Under the pieces are notes generated by a model. That model had not been told where the DNA came from, made no database searches, and saw nothing but the letters and a program-made list of their open reading frames with translations. Positions 10,880 to 23,642 of a stretch of DNA of 64,000 bases are shown here, one piece after another. Numbering within the stretch: position 1 is the stretch's first letter; each line of letters begins with the position of its first letter. Both the position numbers and the translations under genes were made by a program. Source of the stretch: Hysterangium stoloniferum. Taxonomy: Eukaryota; Basidiomycota; Agaricomycetes; Hysterangiales; Hysterangiaceae. Where the stretch lies: contig WHVD01000008.1 in the NCBI GenBank assembly GCA_015178975.1, forward strand, positions 1 through 64,000. The letters are read 5' to 3'.

Positions 10880-11106
10880 CAAACATATAACCTAGCTTGA
10901 AGGGCATTATCAAGCAATGCCCAGTGGGGCTGAAACCACTAGACTTGCACAGCTTTGACTAGCCGCTCGCTTTATCATTGCAGACACTCACGCTACGAAG
11001 TTGACCTGACCTGAACTGATATGCCGCCATGCCTCGTTGAAAAGTGTGTGTTGCGCTGAACCCAAACCTGTGGACGCCCTGTTGAAAAGATTTGCACACT
11101 GAACCC
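10880..11106 (+). other. Copia leader, left part
   Basis: Untranslated leader between the 5' LTR and the B1 insertion. Near its right end are two copies of a roughly 49-bp unit with the core GTTGAAAAG, continued at 22162. I could not match a primer binding site to a specific tRNA. Confidence 0.6.
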
Positions 11107-12193
11107 TGTTATGTATTTCTAGGTTTTTTCTGATTTTTTAACCAATCTCCCCTAATTGCGAAAATGAATATTTAAATGTAATTATATTGCAAAGATAAAA
11201 TTGTACAATATTTGCTTGATTTATCTTGAATTTATACAATTTATTTTGTATTTTTATCTTATAAATTGAGCAAGTTATTGAATGTCTACCTTTTCTTCTT
11301 TTTTGATTAATATGCCGGCAACTCAGCGCTTATTCACAACGCGTGAAAAGATCATGTGATATTCACTTGACATTTCAAACTCTGACAATGAAGAAATGCG
11401 ATATGAAATAATCCCGCATTATCAAGGTAAAATATATATTTATATATTATTATAATAAAATTATTATATTTATAATTAACTAAAAGTAAATATAATAATT
11501 ATATAATAATTTAAAAACTGGCCATCTGGTGCTTATTACACAGCGCGTGGGAAAATTGTCACAACGGGTGACAACCGTCACAACAGGTGACAGTTGTCAC
11601 AAGGGCATGTGACGGTCACAGAGGTGTGTAACAGTCACAAGAGCGCGCAACGGTCACAAGAGCGTGCAATGGTCACAAAGGCGTGCAATGTCACAGAGGT
11701 GCACAACGGTCACAAAGGCACGCGACAGTCACAACATGTGACAGTTACAAGATGCGAAGGGTGTCATACATGTGCACAGGCACGAGAGCATTATGTCATC
11801 ATATACATATGCTACTTGTGAGGTATCAGCATTATCTCATAATGGTCTCTTAATTTTCTTTGAATTACTTGATATTTTCTCGAATTTTTATTGTATTTTT
11901 TACTATGTTTATTGTGAAAAATAGGCCTTATTCCTTTTAACTTCGGATAAATAATAGCATATATGGACTCATATTATGCTATTATTACTTAATTAATTAA
12001 TTATAATTTTTAACTAATTATTTATATTTTATTTACTTAGTTATTACTGTCCGGCACATTGCCTTGCTTGTATGTGTACATTTGGGCATCACATGACACA
12101 TTACCTAATCCGGCTCATACAGTCACACTAGTGACTAGCATCTAGTCACACGAGTGACTGCAACACTAGCCACACGAGTGACTGTAACACTAG

Positions 12194-12558
12194 TGTCATG
12201 TATTTTAAAAGGTTTTTCTATTTTTCACAATTTCCCCAAAACGAAATTCTTAACAAAGGCTTCTAAATGTACTTATATCGCAATTATAAAAATTGTACAA
12301 TATTCTCTTAATTTATATTGAATTTATGCAATTTATTTTGCATTTTTATCTTATAAATTGAGGAAGCTACGAAATTTCTACTTTCTATTCTTTTTTAACT
12401 ATATATCTTCAAACCGGCCACCTGGCGCTTATTACACAATGCGCGGGAACAATTCGTCACAACAAGTGACCAGTTGTCACAACAAGTGACTGGCCGTCAC
12501 GACGAGTGACCATCGTCACAATGAGTGACAGTCACAAGGGCGCGCGACAGTCACAAGG
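12194..12558 (+). repeat. LTR B2, 5' fragment only
   Basis: The first 365 bp of a family B LTR (TGTCATGTATT to one and a half 19-bp units). It stops mid-U3 and joins directly to the A2 polyprotein at 12559. The missing rest of B2 and the missing 5' LTR, gag and protease of A2 imply one deletion joining the two. Confidence 0.75.
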
Positions 12559-15500
12559 AATAAGGCCCCTTTTGGGAAGCACGAGAAGGAGCAACCCAAG
12601 CTCACCTCTCTCCCCGATAAAGGTGTGCTTACTGAAAGAGTCATGCAAGCCTTGGAGGATTGCACTATCGATCCAGAGTCAGCCAGACTAGTGCCTATTT
12701 TTGTTGAAGATCTAAAGGGCGAGGAATGGATTGTTGAAGGAATTGTATTGCAAAATGAGGACGGTTCCATATTAGCCACACCAATCACGGCAATTTCAAG
12801 GAATAGTGCGGCAGTACCTTTAGCCAATCCATCGCTAACCCCTAAGACTATCCGACGAGGGGAGACAATAGGGATAATTCATGACCCCATTCGTTGGGCT
12901 CACAAGCCCAGGTCACTTGAGGAGAAAGGTTTAATGGCAGCAGGCATGACCAAGATCGCACACCTTATCGAAAGTCTCTCTCAACTTGAGGAGGACCGTC
13001 AAGTCGCCTCAGAGAGGCCTAAGCCACCTGTTGAACCAGAGATTGCGGACGATTTCGAACCGCCTGGTCCTAAGATGGCTGCAGTGGCTGATAATGAGAA
13101 ATTTGCCTCAGAGGATCTTCACAAGCTAGTCAACTTGGGACCAGATATACCAATGGAGGTCCTGCCATGTCTCAGATCAGTTTTGACTGAGAACGTTAAG
13201 GCTTTCGGAGTCGACGGACGGTTAGGGCAAGTGGAATGTAGAGTCCCTGTCCCCTTGAAAGAGGGCACCCAGCCCATATCCATGCCTATGTTCCCTTCGT
13301 CCCCTGCCAATAGGAGAGTTATAGACGAGCAAATGGATACCTGGTTCGAACAGGGTGTCATTGAGCCATCTAAAAGCCCCTGGGGGGCGCCAGCCTTTGT
13401 AGTATATCGCAATGGTAAACCGCGGGTGGTCATCGACTATCGGAAACTTAATCATCTCACTGTTCCAGATGAATTCCCTTTACCACGTCAATCGGAGATC
13501 ATGCAAGTGCTGTCGGGATCAAATGTTCTTTCTTCTTTCGACGCGCTAGCTGGGTTTACTCAATTAGAAATGTTGGAGGACGACAAGCCCAAAACAGCCT
13601 TTAGATCTCATAGAGGGCTGTGGCAATTTAAAAGGATGCCGTTTGGGCTCAGAAACGGCCCCTCCACATTTCAGTGTGTCATGCAAACAGTCTTAGCACC
13701 CTACTTGTGGATTTTTTGTCTAGTCTACATCGATGACATAGTCATATTCTCTAAGAACTGGGATGATCATTTGCTCCACCTGAATCAGGTGCTTGGCGCT
13801 ATCGCTTTGGCCGGTATCACTCTCTCTCCCAAGAAATGTTTTATCGGATATAATTCGATCTTGTTGTTGGGTCATAAAGTATCCAGGTTGGGTTTTTTGA
13901 CCAATCAAGAGAAAGTTCGCGCTATATTGGAACTGGCCCCACCCACTAAGGTCTCTGAACTACAACGGTTCCTTGGAATGGTCCTTTACTTTTTGGCGTA
14001 TATACCATTCTATTCATGGATGGTGTCCCCTTTATTCTCGCTCCTAAAAAAGGGAACACCCTGGACGTGGACCGCTGAACACGTCCGAGCTTATGAGGAT
14101 GTTAAAACCGCACTAGGATCAGCACCAGTGCTGGGACATCCAGTTAGTGGGATGCCCTATCGATTGTATACGGACGCTTCAGATTTTGCCTTAGGTTGTT
14201 GTCTCCAACAAGTCCAGAAGATGGCTTTAGGAGACTTGATGGATACTAAAATCTATGCCCAAGCCAAGTTAGCTTTTGACTGTGTGCAGGATGTGCCATC
14301 CTTTGTTCATCGGTACAAAACCAAACAGCCCGAGATTGAGTGGTTGGATTCATGGGGACCCACTTTTGAGGTGACTGAAGTCACTGTTGAATGAGTCATT
14401 GCATACTGAAGTCGCACGCTGAAAAGCGCTGAACGTAACTATTCTGCCACTGAACGGGAAGCGTTAGCAGCAAAGGAGGGACTAGTCCACTTCCAACCCT
14501 TTATTGAAGGTGAACACGTTCTACTCATTACGGACCATGCAGCTCTGCAATGGGCTAGATCGTACGAGAACACTAATCGTCGACTAGCCGCATGGGGGGC
14601 GATATACGCTGCATTTCCAGGTCTCGAAGTTTTACATCGAGCAGGAAGAGTTCACAGTAACGTGGACCCATTGTCCAGACTCCCTCAGGTACCAGCCTTC
14701 GTGAGCCCTATTAGAGATGATTTACAAGCTATCACCTCGACCTCTCTGGACAAAAGCACTGAGGAAAAACTATGGAAGGACGAACCTGCTAAGAAGGCGG
14801 TCTTCTCGATCATAAACGATTCCATGGAACCTTTTGGAGTAACTCAGAAGGTTCGACAGTCGGAATGGGATTTTCATAATGCAGTGAGGGACGATCAGGA
14901 GGACGAGTCCAACTTTGCACTGCATCATCCTCAGCTGCTAATCAGTATCGAGGAGGGATATATAAAGACATTTCTAGAAGGATACTCGAAGGACCCAGTC
15001 TTCAGAAACCTCTACGCTCTAGATACCCCCTCACCCAATGCGGTTGTTACTCCTTCTCACTACTTTGTAGGAGCAAACAGACTCCTGTACTTTTGTGACT
15101 CGGACTGGAAAAGTCGAGTTTGCGTGCCCAGAACCATGACTAGCTCTATTTTAAGATTGGTACATGATAATCCTTTTGAGGGAGCACACGCCGGAGGTCA
15201 GCGGTTGTTCAACCTAATGAAAGACCAGTTCTTTTGGCCAAAAATGCTGCAAGATTGCGTGTCATACGTGTGTACCTGCGACATCTGCCAAAAGACCAAA
15301 ATTGATCGCACTGCTCGTCAAGGAGCTCTCAGACCTGCCGACGTACATTTTAGGCCTTTCGAAGTAGTTTCTATGGACCTGATCACTGGACTACCTGACT
15401 CGGGAAAGGCTTTGTATTCAGCAGTTTTCATCGCCGTTGATAAATTAATGTGTTTCGCTATTACAATACCTACTTTCTCGAACCTTACGGCTGAAGGATT

Positions 15501-16458
15501 TGCACGAATGTTTGTTAAACAGGTGGCCAGCCCCTTCGGACTACCCTCTCGAATAATCTGCAATCGGGACAAGAGACGGACCTGCAGGTTCTGGTGGGAA
15601 GTCTGTAAGATTTATGGCACCACCCTTGCGGTATCTTCTGCCCATCATCCCCAAATGGATGGACAGATGGAGAATATGAATGCGACCATAGAACAAATGC
15701 TTTGAGCCTATTGTGCTTCTGCTAAGGAGAGCTGGTCCCAATGGATTGAGGTGGTAGTCCATGCGTACAACTCAACCGTTCACAGTTCGACAAACTACGC
15801 TCCGGCCTTCTTATTAATGGGATACCTCCTGAGAGGGATGTCTCAAGTTCTAGGAGGTGACGAACCCCTAGTTCCTAGAGAACTATCAGACAGCCCTATG
15901 GCTGACCAATGGATTCTCGAACTAGAGAATCATCGACAGATGGCTTGGGATTCCATTGCTCGAGCCCAAGAGATTCAAGCACGAGCGTATAACAAGAAGC
16001 AAAGACCTGTAGAAGATATCTCTGAGGGAGACTTTGTATTGGTGAACCCCCACTCCCTCGAACTGGTGGAAGTCAAGGGAATGGGGAAGAAACTAATACA
16101 AAGAAGGATTGGACCATTCGAGGTCCTTGAGAAATTGAACTCTCAAGTATTTAGGCTTAAGATTCCCCTGGAGTATCCGATGCATCCAGTCATTAATCGG
16201 GATCATCTGCAAAAATATCAACCCTCTCCTCCCAACCTAGGTCCAAGACCCCAACTTGAGAACCTAAGAGAGTTGAAATCAGATCATGAAGAATATGAAG
16301 TTGAAGCTATTGTTGGACATAGAAAAAAGCGAAATCGTCTGCTATTTAGGGTGCGCTGGAAAGATTATGGACCCGAAGAGGATTCTTGGTTAAGCAGCAC
16401 TAACCTCAGAAATGCTCCGGCACTTCTGAGGGCATACAAGGTGCTGTTCAAAATTTAA
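12559..16458 (+). pseudogene. pol (RT, RNase H, integrase, chromodomain) of A2
   Basis: One frame of 1300 codons. The RT has SPWGAPAFVVYRNGKPRVV, FPLPRQSEIMQ, MPFGLRNGPSTFQ and the catalytic YIDD (13726-13737). RNase H follows with Asp in YTDASDFALG (14167), Glu in ATEREALAAK and Asp in ITDHAALQWA. Then come the zinc-binding domain (HDNPFEGAHAGG, CDICQK), the DDE core, GPF and chromodomain as in A1. TGA codons occur at 14392-14394 (CAA in A3), 14407-14409 (TGG in A3) and 15703-15705 (CGA in A1). The second core Asp has changed (CNRDKR, against CDRDKR in A1). The product would make and integrate element cDNA; as read it is dead. Confidence 0.96.
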
Positions 16459-16818
16459 CGGGATATATGCACTCAAGGAATCATCTATTCTATCATTTAT
16501 TCCATTTCTTTCGTAACTTCCTTTCAGAAATATCTCAGTCATTCAGCGAGCCATCTCATTGGCTTTTATTCTCTTTCATATTTCTATCCCTCCGGTCGAT
16601 TGGGACAACCACTAATTGGCGGCGGACACATTTACCCAAAACCCAGCCACAATTAATGAATTTTATTTAATGACCAACCGAGCGGAGTTTCAATTCAATA
16701 TATATATAAAAAAAGTACACGTAAATTCGCATAAATTTTCTTTATCTTTCATACCATGTCCTTCACCTATCTACAGCCCTTCCCTCTACCTTCAACTTCA
16801 CCACTTTATCATGCTACA
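16459..16818 (+). promoter_or_regulatory. Intergenic region with probable ORF3 promoter (A2)
   Basis: Same layout as in A1: ATTGG boxes, a TATATATATAAAAA stretch (16699-16712) and a CT-rich leader ending just before ATG 16819. Its conservation across copies, with decay mostly elsewhere, supports a real regulatory role. Confidence 0.58.
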
Positions 16819-19587
16819 ATGCTCCCATTCCAACAAAACAAGCAAGTCCTCCCTAAGTTCAAAAAGGTCCCGCGGGCCCCGACAGCCAGTACATCCATGA
16901 CCGGCAGGGGATTCATCACCCGCATGCCTCGTACAGACAATGTCGAGAGCAATTGGGGTACCCAAGAATCAACCCCCCTGTCGACTTTCTCCTTTGGTGA
17001 TGAGCCGGGGGGAAATACTGGTATGGATTGGAGCAAGCCGTTAGGGCCCTCCGTCAGACCGTCATCAGAGGAAGTCGCTGCTACTATGTGGAGGCAGGAA
17101 ACGTTTATGGAAGAACACAATGCAAGGAGGCTCACCCGCAAAAGAGAAAGGCGCGCTGAGTACAGAAGTCAACAGGAGGCAAGGGGAGCAAGAGAAGGAG
17201 TCCCCTCCAAGTGACAGCGGCGTGAGTACAGAGCGCAATTCGGAAACAGAGCTTCCACGCCGATCCTTCCCCCCCTGGGAGAGAAATGGGCCGACTTCGC
17301 GGAGACTGATGATAGTGAGGGTGGGACGCCTTGCATTAGGATGACGGGAACCAAGAGCTGGAAGGAGAAGGAGGGTACCATCTTTTATGACTGGGAACTA
17401 CTTCGACGCATTAAGTTGCAACGAATAGTTCTTACCCGAGGGGACGGTCAAACGTTGCCCCAGCGAGAAAAGGGATACCGTAGGGGACCAATTGATTTTT
17501 TCTCGGATGAGGATGAGGAGGAAGACGAGAACAGGAATGGTGCGTATAGCATCCGATATCTGGGAGAGGATTGCCATGAAGGGTTCCTTCTCCCGTCGAA
17601 AGTTCGCTTTGTAACCAGCGACCCCAACCAAAGACAAACACGGAGACCGTCATCCAGAGTATGGAGGGGTCACTGCCCTAGTCAACAGTCACTGGAATGC
17701 GAACCTTCCACGATTCCGGTCCCACGTCTTTCGCCAACATCGAGGCCCCTTCCCATCATTCACCCAACACACACTCCCTCAGCCCCGATTCTAACTCCTC
17801 ATCTACCTCCCTCCCCAAAAGCTGTACCAGTCCCAACCTCACTTAGGATGTCGAGGCCCCCTCCCATCCTTCACCCGGCACACACTCCCTCAGCCCAACG
17901 CGAACCTTCTCCGATTCCAGTCCCACGCCTTTCACCAACGTCGAGGCCCCTTCCCATCCTCCTTCCGGCACACACTCCCTCAGCCCCGATTCTAGCGCCT
18001 CGTCTCTCTCCCTCCCCGAAAGCTATACTGCTCCCAACCCCACTTCCGCCGTCACTGGGTATCCCTCCCGACTCTCCGTATTCATATTGCATGTCCTTAG
18101 GTAGCCCTATCCAGGACCTTCCACCAGAGTGAATGGATGTCGATTTGGACCCTCCTACACTGGACGTCATCATTCCCATGGCAAGCAGAAAGGCGAAGGA
18201 GATGCAGAAAGCCACCACTCCTCTCCAAGAGCGATCCCCTATTCCCGTCCTCGACAGCCCACTTCCCCCCACTGAGCCCGTATCCACAACTTTCTGGATG
18301 CGAGTAGCTGTCAACTACCCTTCCGAACAGTTTCCTGTCAGAAGGGTGCTATCACAGCTCGTGCCGGTACTTCAGCAACCGGTCCTTCAAGGGAGCCTTA
18401 AGGGTTGTCGCGGTCTGGCTCCGTTGTCGTAGATAATGGAGGATTTCTATCTCTCCTTCGAGGATCTCGCAGAGGGGAAGAACTTTGCGTGAGCAGCACA
18501 GGAGATTAAACTCTCTATGTTCCGGCACATCATAGTGGAGCTTCACCGTCTGCCCCCAGACTCAGCGAGTGTCCTCTCTATTGCTGGCTTAGTAGATTTA
18601 CTCAAGGCCCTCGTCCTGACGCCTCCCACAGAGACCACCACACAGCCACACGTTCCTGCCCTGCTACCCACGTCTTCGTTTCCCCTCCCCAATGCTCCTC
18701 TTCTCGCGCGGATTTCCGCTCCGCCGGTTAGTGTCCGCGCAGTCATTCATTGCAGAGAGAAAGCCTACAGACGATGGGCCGACTCCTTGTACAGGAATTC
18801 TAGTGATTTGGCTCGGGCGAGAATAGCTGAATCCTTCAGAGTAAAAAGGGAACAATGGGGAAACATCATTTTGGACCTTGGGGGATCCTCACAGGAAGCT
18901 TGGTGCGGCATTGTGAGGAGTATGCTTTTACCACAGTTTCATTGTGGTAAAACACTCCTTTTATTTCATTTATATTTTACATATTTTATTCATATTTTTC
19001 TATCTTTCATATTCTTCGAATATTGCATACTTCATTAGTTTGAAGCATTGTGTATACTTGTGGGTGCACTCAGCACAATTGGAACTCAGACAACTTTTAC
19101 CCAGCAGACACCACCTCGTAACGACTCAGACGTCGAATAGCGAGAGGTGTCAAGGGTAGTATCTCAGCTACCATAAGGGTAGCATTCTCTAGTCTACTAA
19201 TAGCCTTTTGGACTCGAACCGCTAAGGTCGAGTTCCGCTTTCAAGACTTTGCGCTTGTCGACACCGTAGTCGACTCATGCTACTATTACTCTATCCTAGA
19301 CACTCAGTCTTTAGCTGAGTATCTTACTTATTTCTAGCTACTAGTTGTACCGTAAAAGGTCAACTCATTATCTTACTGTTCTAAGCCGTCACGAGCAACT
19401 ATACAGTTGCTCTTGAGGCGTGCAGTGTGTTCCTATACTAGTACTAACAGTCTAGTAGTCTATAGTATTGTACTGACGGTCAATACTCTCTAATAGTAGT
19501 TGAATAAACACTATTCTTCGTATATTGAGCGGTCAGAATCCACCACTCTTCACAGGCATCCCAGATGCTCTTCGACACCTTGTATAG
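16819..19587 (+). pseudogene. ORF3 of A2, interrupted by E1
   Basis: Removing E1 (18912-19554) and one ggcat copy leaves 707 codons in a single frame ending TAG at 19585-19587. Premature stops are TGA 17212-17214, TGA 18130-18132, TAG 18430-18432 and TGA 18490-18492; the three TGA are CGA in other copies. It is 25 codons longer than A1, entirely from one extra unit in the proline-rich region (HPTHTPSAP-like and SPSPKA-like repeats). Domain order is as in A1. That four stops but no frameshift are present suggests decay by CpG transition after a period of coding constraint. Function unknown. Confidence 0.85.
18912..19554 (+). repeat. Solo LTR E1
   Basis: 643 bp, TGTGAGGAG...CTTCACA, with the perfect TSD ggcat (18907-18911, 19555-19559), inside ORF3 of A2. 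A perfect inverted repeat (TTTTACCACA at 18926-18935, TGTGGTAAAA at 18943-18952) lies just inside the 5' end. Related to A and D in ends and layout. Confidence 0.95.
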
Positions 19588-19598
19588 CACATCCCTTC

Positions 19599-19612
19599 GA
19601 ACTGGGGGGCAC
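19599..19612 (+). other. Polypurine tract (A2)
   Basis: GAACTGGGGGGCAC immediately before the 3' LTR, identical to that of A1. Confidence 0.8.
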
Positions 19613-20254
19613 TGTGAAGAGTATGCATATATGCATAATTGGACTAAGGAATAATAGTTGGATTATAGTACTTTATTATTTACTTTTTATTTTCTTCATT
19701 TACATTCTTTCTATATTTCGATCATACCCTTATTTTGTAGTTCGAAGCTTTGTGCATATGTATGGGTGCTCTCGGCGCCAAACGATAGTCACTTTTTACC
19801 CAGCAGACACCACCTCGCAAACGACCCAGACGTCGAATAGCGCGAGGTGTCAAGGGTAACGTCTCAACTACCTATAAGGGTAGTGTTCTCTCGCATACTC
19901 ACAGACTTTGGACTCGAACCGTGAAGGTCGAGTTCCACTCTAAGGTCTTTGCACTCGTCGACAATATAGTCAAGTCGTGCTATTATCCCTTTATTTTAGA
20001 TATTCGGCCTCTTGTTGATTATCTATCTTACGTCTAGCTACGAGTTGTACCGTGAAGGTCAACTCTTTCATTCTTCATTCTAGCCGTCAAGAGCAACTGT
20101 ACAGTTGCTCTTGTGACACGTTGCGTGTCTCCTTACTAGTACGGCCAGTCTAGTAATCTACGGTATTGTACTGAACAGTCAATACCTGCCAATAGTAGTT
20201 GAATAAATGCTATACTTTGTATATTGAACGGTCAGAATCAATTGACTCTTCACA
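19613..20254 (+). repeat. 3' LTR of A2 (family A)
   Basis: 642 bp, TGTGAAGAGTATGC...CTTCACA, with the near-terminal palindrome TATGCATATATGCATA. It is followed directly by the right part of C2, starting gcacc, so gcacc is the expected TSD; the left copy was lost. Confidence 0.93.
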
Positions 20255-22161
20255 GCACCTACACTTGCAGCATCTTGAATCTTTGTCAGCAACTCTTGAA
20301 CTTAGCCAATCATCTAAGTTTCCCCTGCCTCACCTTTAGGCTTATTAATTACATAATAAACCTAATAAGTATCTAAGTATCCTTACTGAATTTCCCTGCC
20401 AATACTAGATTATTCAAGGCCCAGCCCTAAGTTTATTGAATTAATCAAGTACAAGCACTCAGATAATCCAATACATATTATTTTCTCTATTAATAAATTA
20501 TTTGACACCTTGTTAAATAACTATTAATAGTTACAAATAAGCATACAAGAATCCGAAGCTCTTATATCAAGTCTCTGCCAAGTTACTGCGCATATATTCA
20601 GCTTCCAGCCCCTATTCTCAAGGAATAGTTCTTTTATTTGCTAAAAGAGTCATATATTGTTCTATTGAACCTTTCAATAATCAAAATAAGCATTGATTTA
20701 AGTTGTTTAAGCTTAATAGTGCCCCTCATTAATCTATCAGTATTTAAATTACTGGACCTTTGCTTGTTTTATTGTTGAAGCTCTGTGACACTATAGCATA
20801 TATTGAGCTATCTAAGAGAATCCCCTGAATACATTACACTACTACAGCAAAAACCAGAAACTCTCTGGAACATTCCAGTGGCTTCCAATGGAACATTAGT
20901 TAATAGATACAAATAGTAGATAGAATATTGTAGAATATTCTATAATGTCTTAGAAGTAGTTAGAACCTTTCACAATGCTCTAGAAAATTCTAGAAAATTC
21001 TAAATGACATCATTCCTTCCAGAATGACATCATTCAATCTTCTAGAATCTTCTAAATGTCTCAGACTAAAATGTATATAAGGAGCTCAGCTCCAGCCTTG
21101 AAAATAAATCAATGAATCAAATCATCTTATCAACCCACCACATCTGTGTGTGACTGCAGCAAGCAGGCTACTCCACCCCTATCTGGGCAGTTGGACATCT
21201 AATTCCACCTCTATCAGAGCTGTTGGAAACCCTTGCCACCTCTATCAGAGTTGTTGGCCCAATCAGATCCCTTGTCACCTCAATCTGAGGTGTTGACTTT
21301 TGTTTGTTCCCCCTTGCCACTTTTTAATTGAGTAGCTGGCTATCTTTTATATATTATTTCTACCTCAGTTAGAGTTGTTGGTTATCAACCAATAATATAT
21401 AAATAATATTACACTATAGCATCTCTTAATTGAGTACTGATTATTAGTTTTCTTTACATTGTTATTTGTAGTCTAAGACTTCAGTCACCTCTAGTTGAGT
21501 AATTTGACTATTTATTACATTGCAAATAATCCCTCTACATTGTTATTTGTACTCTAAGACTTCAGTCACCTCTAGTTGAGTAATTTGACTGTTTATTACA
21601 TTGCAAATAATCCCTTTTCCATTGCTCATTTATTGTGAATCAGTAAAGCATATTCACATAAATACATACTGAGAATATTCTTGCAGAATCCTTAAGACTA
21701 CATTAAGATCCTGATAAGTTAGTATCACAGTAGACCCTGTAGGTTAGTGTAAATAAAGCATATATTAGCCAAATAATGTTTTATTCTATATCTAATCTTT
21801 TGACCTGTTTATAAATATTTTTACTGTTTGATAAATAGTATAAAATATATATAAACTAGCTAGAATTGAAGTTAAATCTAGCTTCGGAATCAGTGAATTG
21901 TTATTCATATTTTAGTAATCATTTTCACAGAAAAAGAACAAGCTTGCAGAAGCAGCTCTCAAAACCTTCTTTGCAAAGTAGGGTGCATACATTCAAGTAA
22001 ACTCTTGACTTCAGGGGTTCTAAGTCTATTCAGGCTGCCACTGATTAATATCAAATACTTAAATTATTTTACCTTGCAGTGAATTGAGTATTTGCACATT
22101 TTGATAGAGCATTGGACTCCTTTTTCAGACAATAGTATTAAAATAAGGTGAATACATTACA

Positions 22162-22384
22162 AACCTGAACCCGAACCCGAATTGTGGATGCCTTGTTGAA
22201 AAGCATCGCACACCAATCCCGAACCCGAACCCGTGGATGCCTTGTTGAAAAGTGTCGCATGCCGAACCCAAACCCGAACCTGTGGACGCCTTGTTGAAAA
22301 GCATCGCACACCAAACTGAACTGTTAGCCACACCCCATCGAACAGTGTGTGCCAAACCCGAACCTGAACTGAAGACACCGAAAC
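22162..22384 (+). repeat. 49-bp minisatellite in the copia leader
   Basis: Three to four units with period 49 bp and core TTGTTGAAAAG (at 22193, 22242 and 22291), separated by GAACCCGAACC-rich spacers, directly upstream of the gag ATG at 22385. More units lie left of B1 near 11030-11106. It sits in the leader where packaging or translation signals are expected; no function is shown. Confidence 0.8.
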
Positions 22385-23544
22385 ATGCCAGAACTGTTAA
22401 TTCCAAAACTCAATGATCGCAACTACACTGACTGGGCTTATCTGATGGAAGCACTACTCGCTGACAAGGACCTGTGGGATGTTGTTAGTGGTGACATGAC
22501 CCGTCCGCCTGGTTCTGCAAACTCAAAGCCAGTCCATGCCTTTGTGTGAAGAGTGGTATAAGTTCTGACTGTTCTATATATGAAGAAATGAGTAGAATGG
22601 GAGGAAGGATGATTCAAGAAGGATGATTCAAGTGGAGGCCTCGACTGTTACAGTTCGAGGCCTGAAGTGTTAGATAGTTCAGATACTGCTACTTATGTAG
22701 TAGCTGACATGTTACCCTGATCACCACTCGTAGTAGACCTAGTTTATGTCTTACGAGTGGTGGTGCTTGGGTAAAAGTATGTCTGAGTTCTAATTGGTGC
22801 CAAGTGCACCCACAAGTATACACAATACTTTGAACTAAGGAAATATGCAATCTTTGAAGAATATAAAAGATAGAAAAATATGAATAGAATATGTAAAATA
22901 TAAATAAAATAAAAGGAGTGTTTTACCACAATGAAACTGTGGTAAAAGCATACTCCTCACACTTGGTGATGAAGCAGAAACTCGCCTGTGCCAAGATTAT
23001 CCTTCACGTTGAAATGTCACAGTTTCCCCATACACGTCATGAAGATCCGAAGATTATTTGGGAAAGTTTGAAACAAGTCCATCAGGCCCACGGTTTCACT
23101 ATCCATCTCGCCCTTCACCGTCATTTTCTTTATATGCAGAAGTGCAATGATCAGACAATGAACTCCTGGATATCAGAAGTCAAAAATGCCGCCTACAGAT
23201 TGACTGATGCAGGTATAGATGTTCTCGAAGAAGACATTATCCTTGCACTTTCAGCTGGCCTTCCTGACACCTACTCCACATTCATTGTTACCCTCGACTC
23301 TATCCCTCCTGACCAATTGACACTTGACAGTGTCATCACCCATCTCATGAATGAGGTGTGCCAAGAACCATCCACTGAAATTCGCCCCGACCCAGAGACC
23401 ACACTCGCCATCTGCAGCAAAGGCAAATGGCCCACATCCGAAATCACATGTTTTAACTGCGGTGGTGGGGATATTATGCTACAGATTGTTCATCTGCATC
23501 ACTGTGAGGTAATCAGAAACTATTATCTAATACTGCAGCCATAG
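22385..23544 (+). pseudogene. Ty1/copia gag, split by solo LTR E2
   Basis: Capsid-type gag of the fungal copia class (UBN2-like). ATG 22385 opens MPELLIPKLNDRNYTDW, a typical start. Coding continues to 22544, is broken by E2, and resumes at 22967 in frame (AFV then MKQKLACAK) when one TSD copy is removed. Later motifs are IWESLKQVHQ, FLYMQKCNDQTMNSWI and LPDTYSTF. A single CCHC knuckle begins CFNC but is frameshifted by one base: the next frame reads GYYATDC, where GHYATDC would be normal. About 246 codons to TAG 23544. It would form the virus-like particle shell. No pol follows. Confidence 0.88.
22545..22961 (-). repeat. Solo LTR E2 (short form)
   Basis: 417 bp, minus orientation, with flanks ctttg and cttgg (a TSD with one mismatch). 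It lacks about 220 bp present in E1. The inverted repeat near its 5' end (right side, 22920-22947) is intact. It lies inside the copia gag, and removal restores the frame. Confidence 0.9.
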
Positions 23545-23642
23545 CAATAGATGAAAATAAGGAGTGTACAGATACTGAGCATGTTCTCTTAGTCATTTAG
23601 TGTGAGTTTTTCTGTATGAAGACTACATTGTTCAAGAAGGAG
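23545..23642 (+). other. Copia 3' tail and polypurine tract
   Basis: About 100 bp between the broken gag and the 3' LTR. It shows no long reading frame and ends in AAGAAGGAG (23634-23642), a likely polypurine tract. It probably contains the join left by loss of the whole pol region. Confidence 0.55.

Larger units (their letters stand above)
12559..20254 (+). mobile_element. Ty3/gypsy copy A2, 5'-deleted
   Basis: Holds RT through chromodomain, intergenic promoter, ORF3 (interrupted by E1), polypurine tract and 3' LTR. The 5' LTR, PBS, gag and protease are gone. It lies in C2. No frameshifts are seen in either gene, only premature stops, so the coding sequence decayed mainly by point mutation. 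Confidence 0.93.
11817..20838 (+). repeat. LTR C2, split by B2 and gypsy A2
   Basis: Left part 11817-12193 and right part 20255-20838 match the ends of C1. The perfect TSD ctact (11812-11816 and 20839-20843) places it inside B1. The segment matching roughly 8730-9090 of C1 is missing between the two parts, so a deletion accompanied or followed the insertion of A2. Confidence 0.88.
11107..22161 (+). repeat. LTR B1, split by C2 and its contents
   Basis: Two parts, 11107-11816 and 20844-22161 (about 2.0 kb together), with ends TGTTATGTATT and AATACATTACA. Flanks aaccc (11102-11106) and aacct (22162-22166) are a TSD with one C/T change. The left part has about seven units of the 19-bp U3 repeat (11599-11735). 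The right part has the heat-shock-element cluster (20860-21060), the TATATAAGGAGCTC promoter and the CACCTC-type minisatellite of the transcribed region. Inserted in the copia leader minisatellite. Confidence 0.88.

Noticed and set aside
12559-20254. A2 as a complete element with the LTR-like sequence at 12194 as its 5' LTR
   Set aside because: 12194-12558 is a family B fragment, not family A, and gag and protease are absent.
22125-22406. Minus-strand frames rich in FSTRxPQVRV or FNKASTGSG
   Set aside because: They are readings of the 49-bp minisatellite in the copia leader, on the strand opposite to gag.
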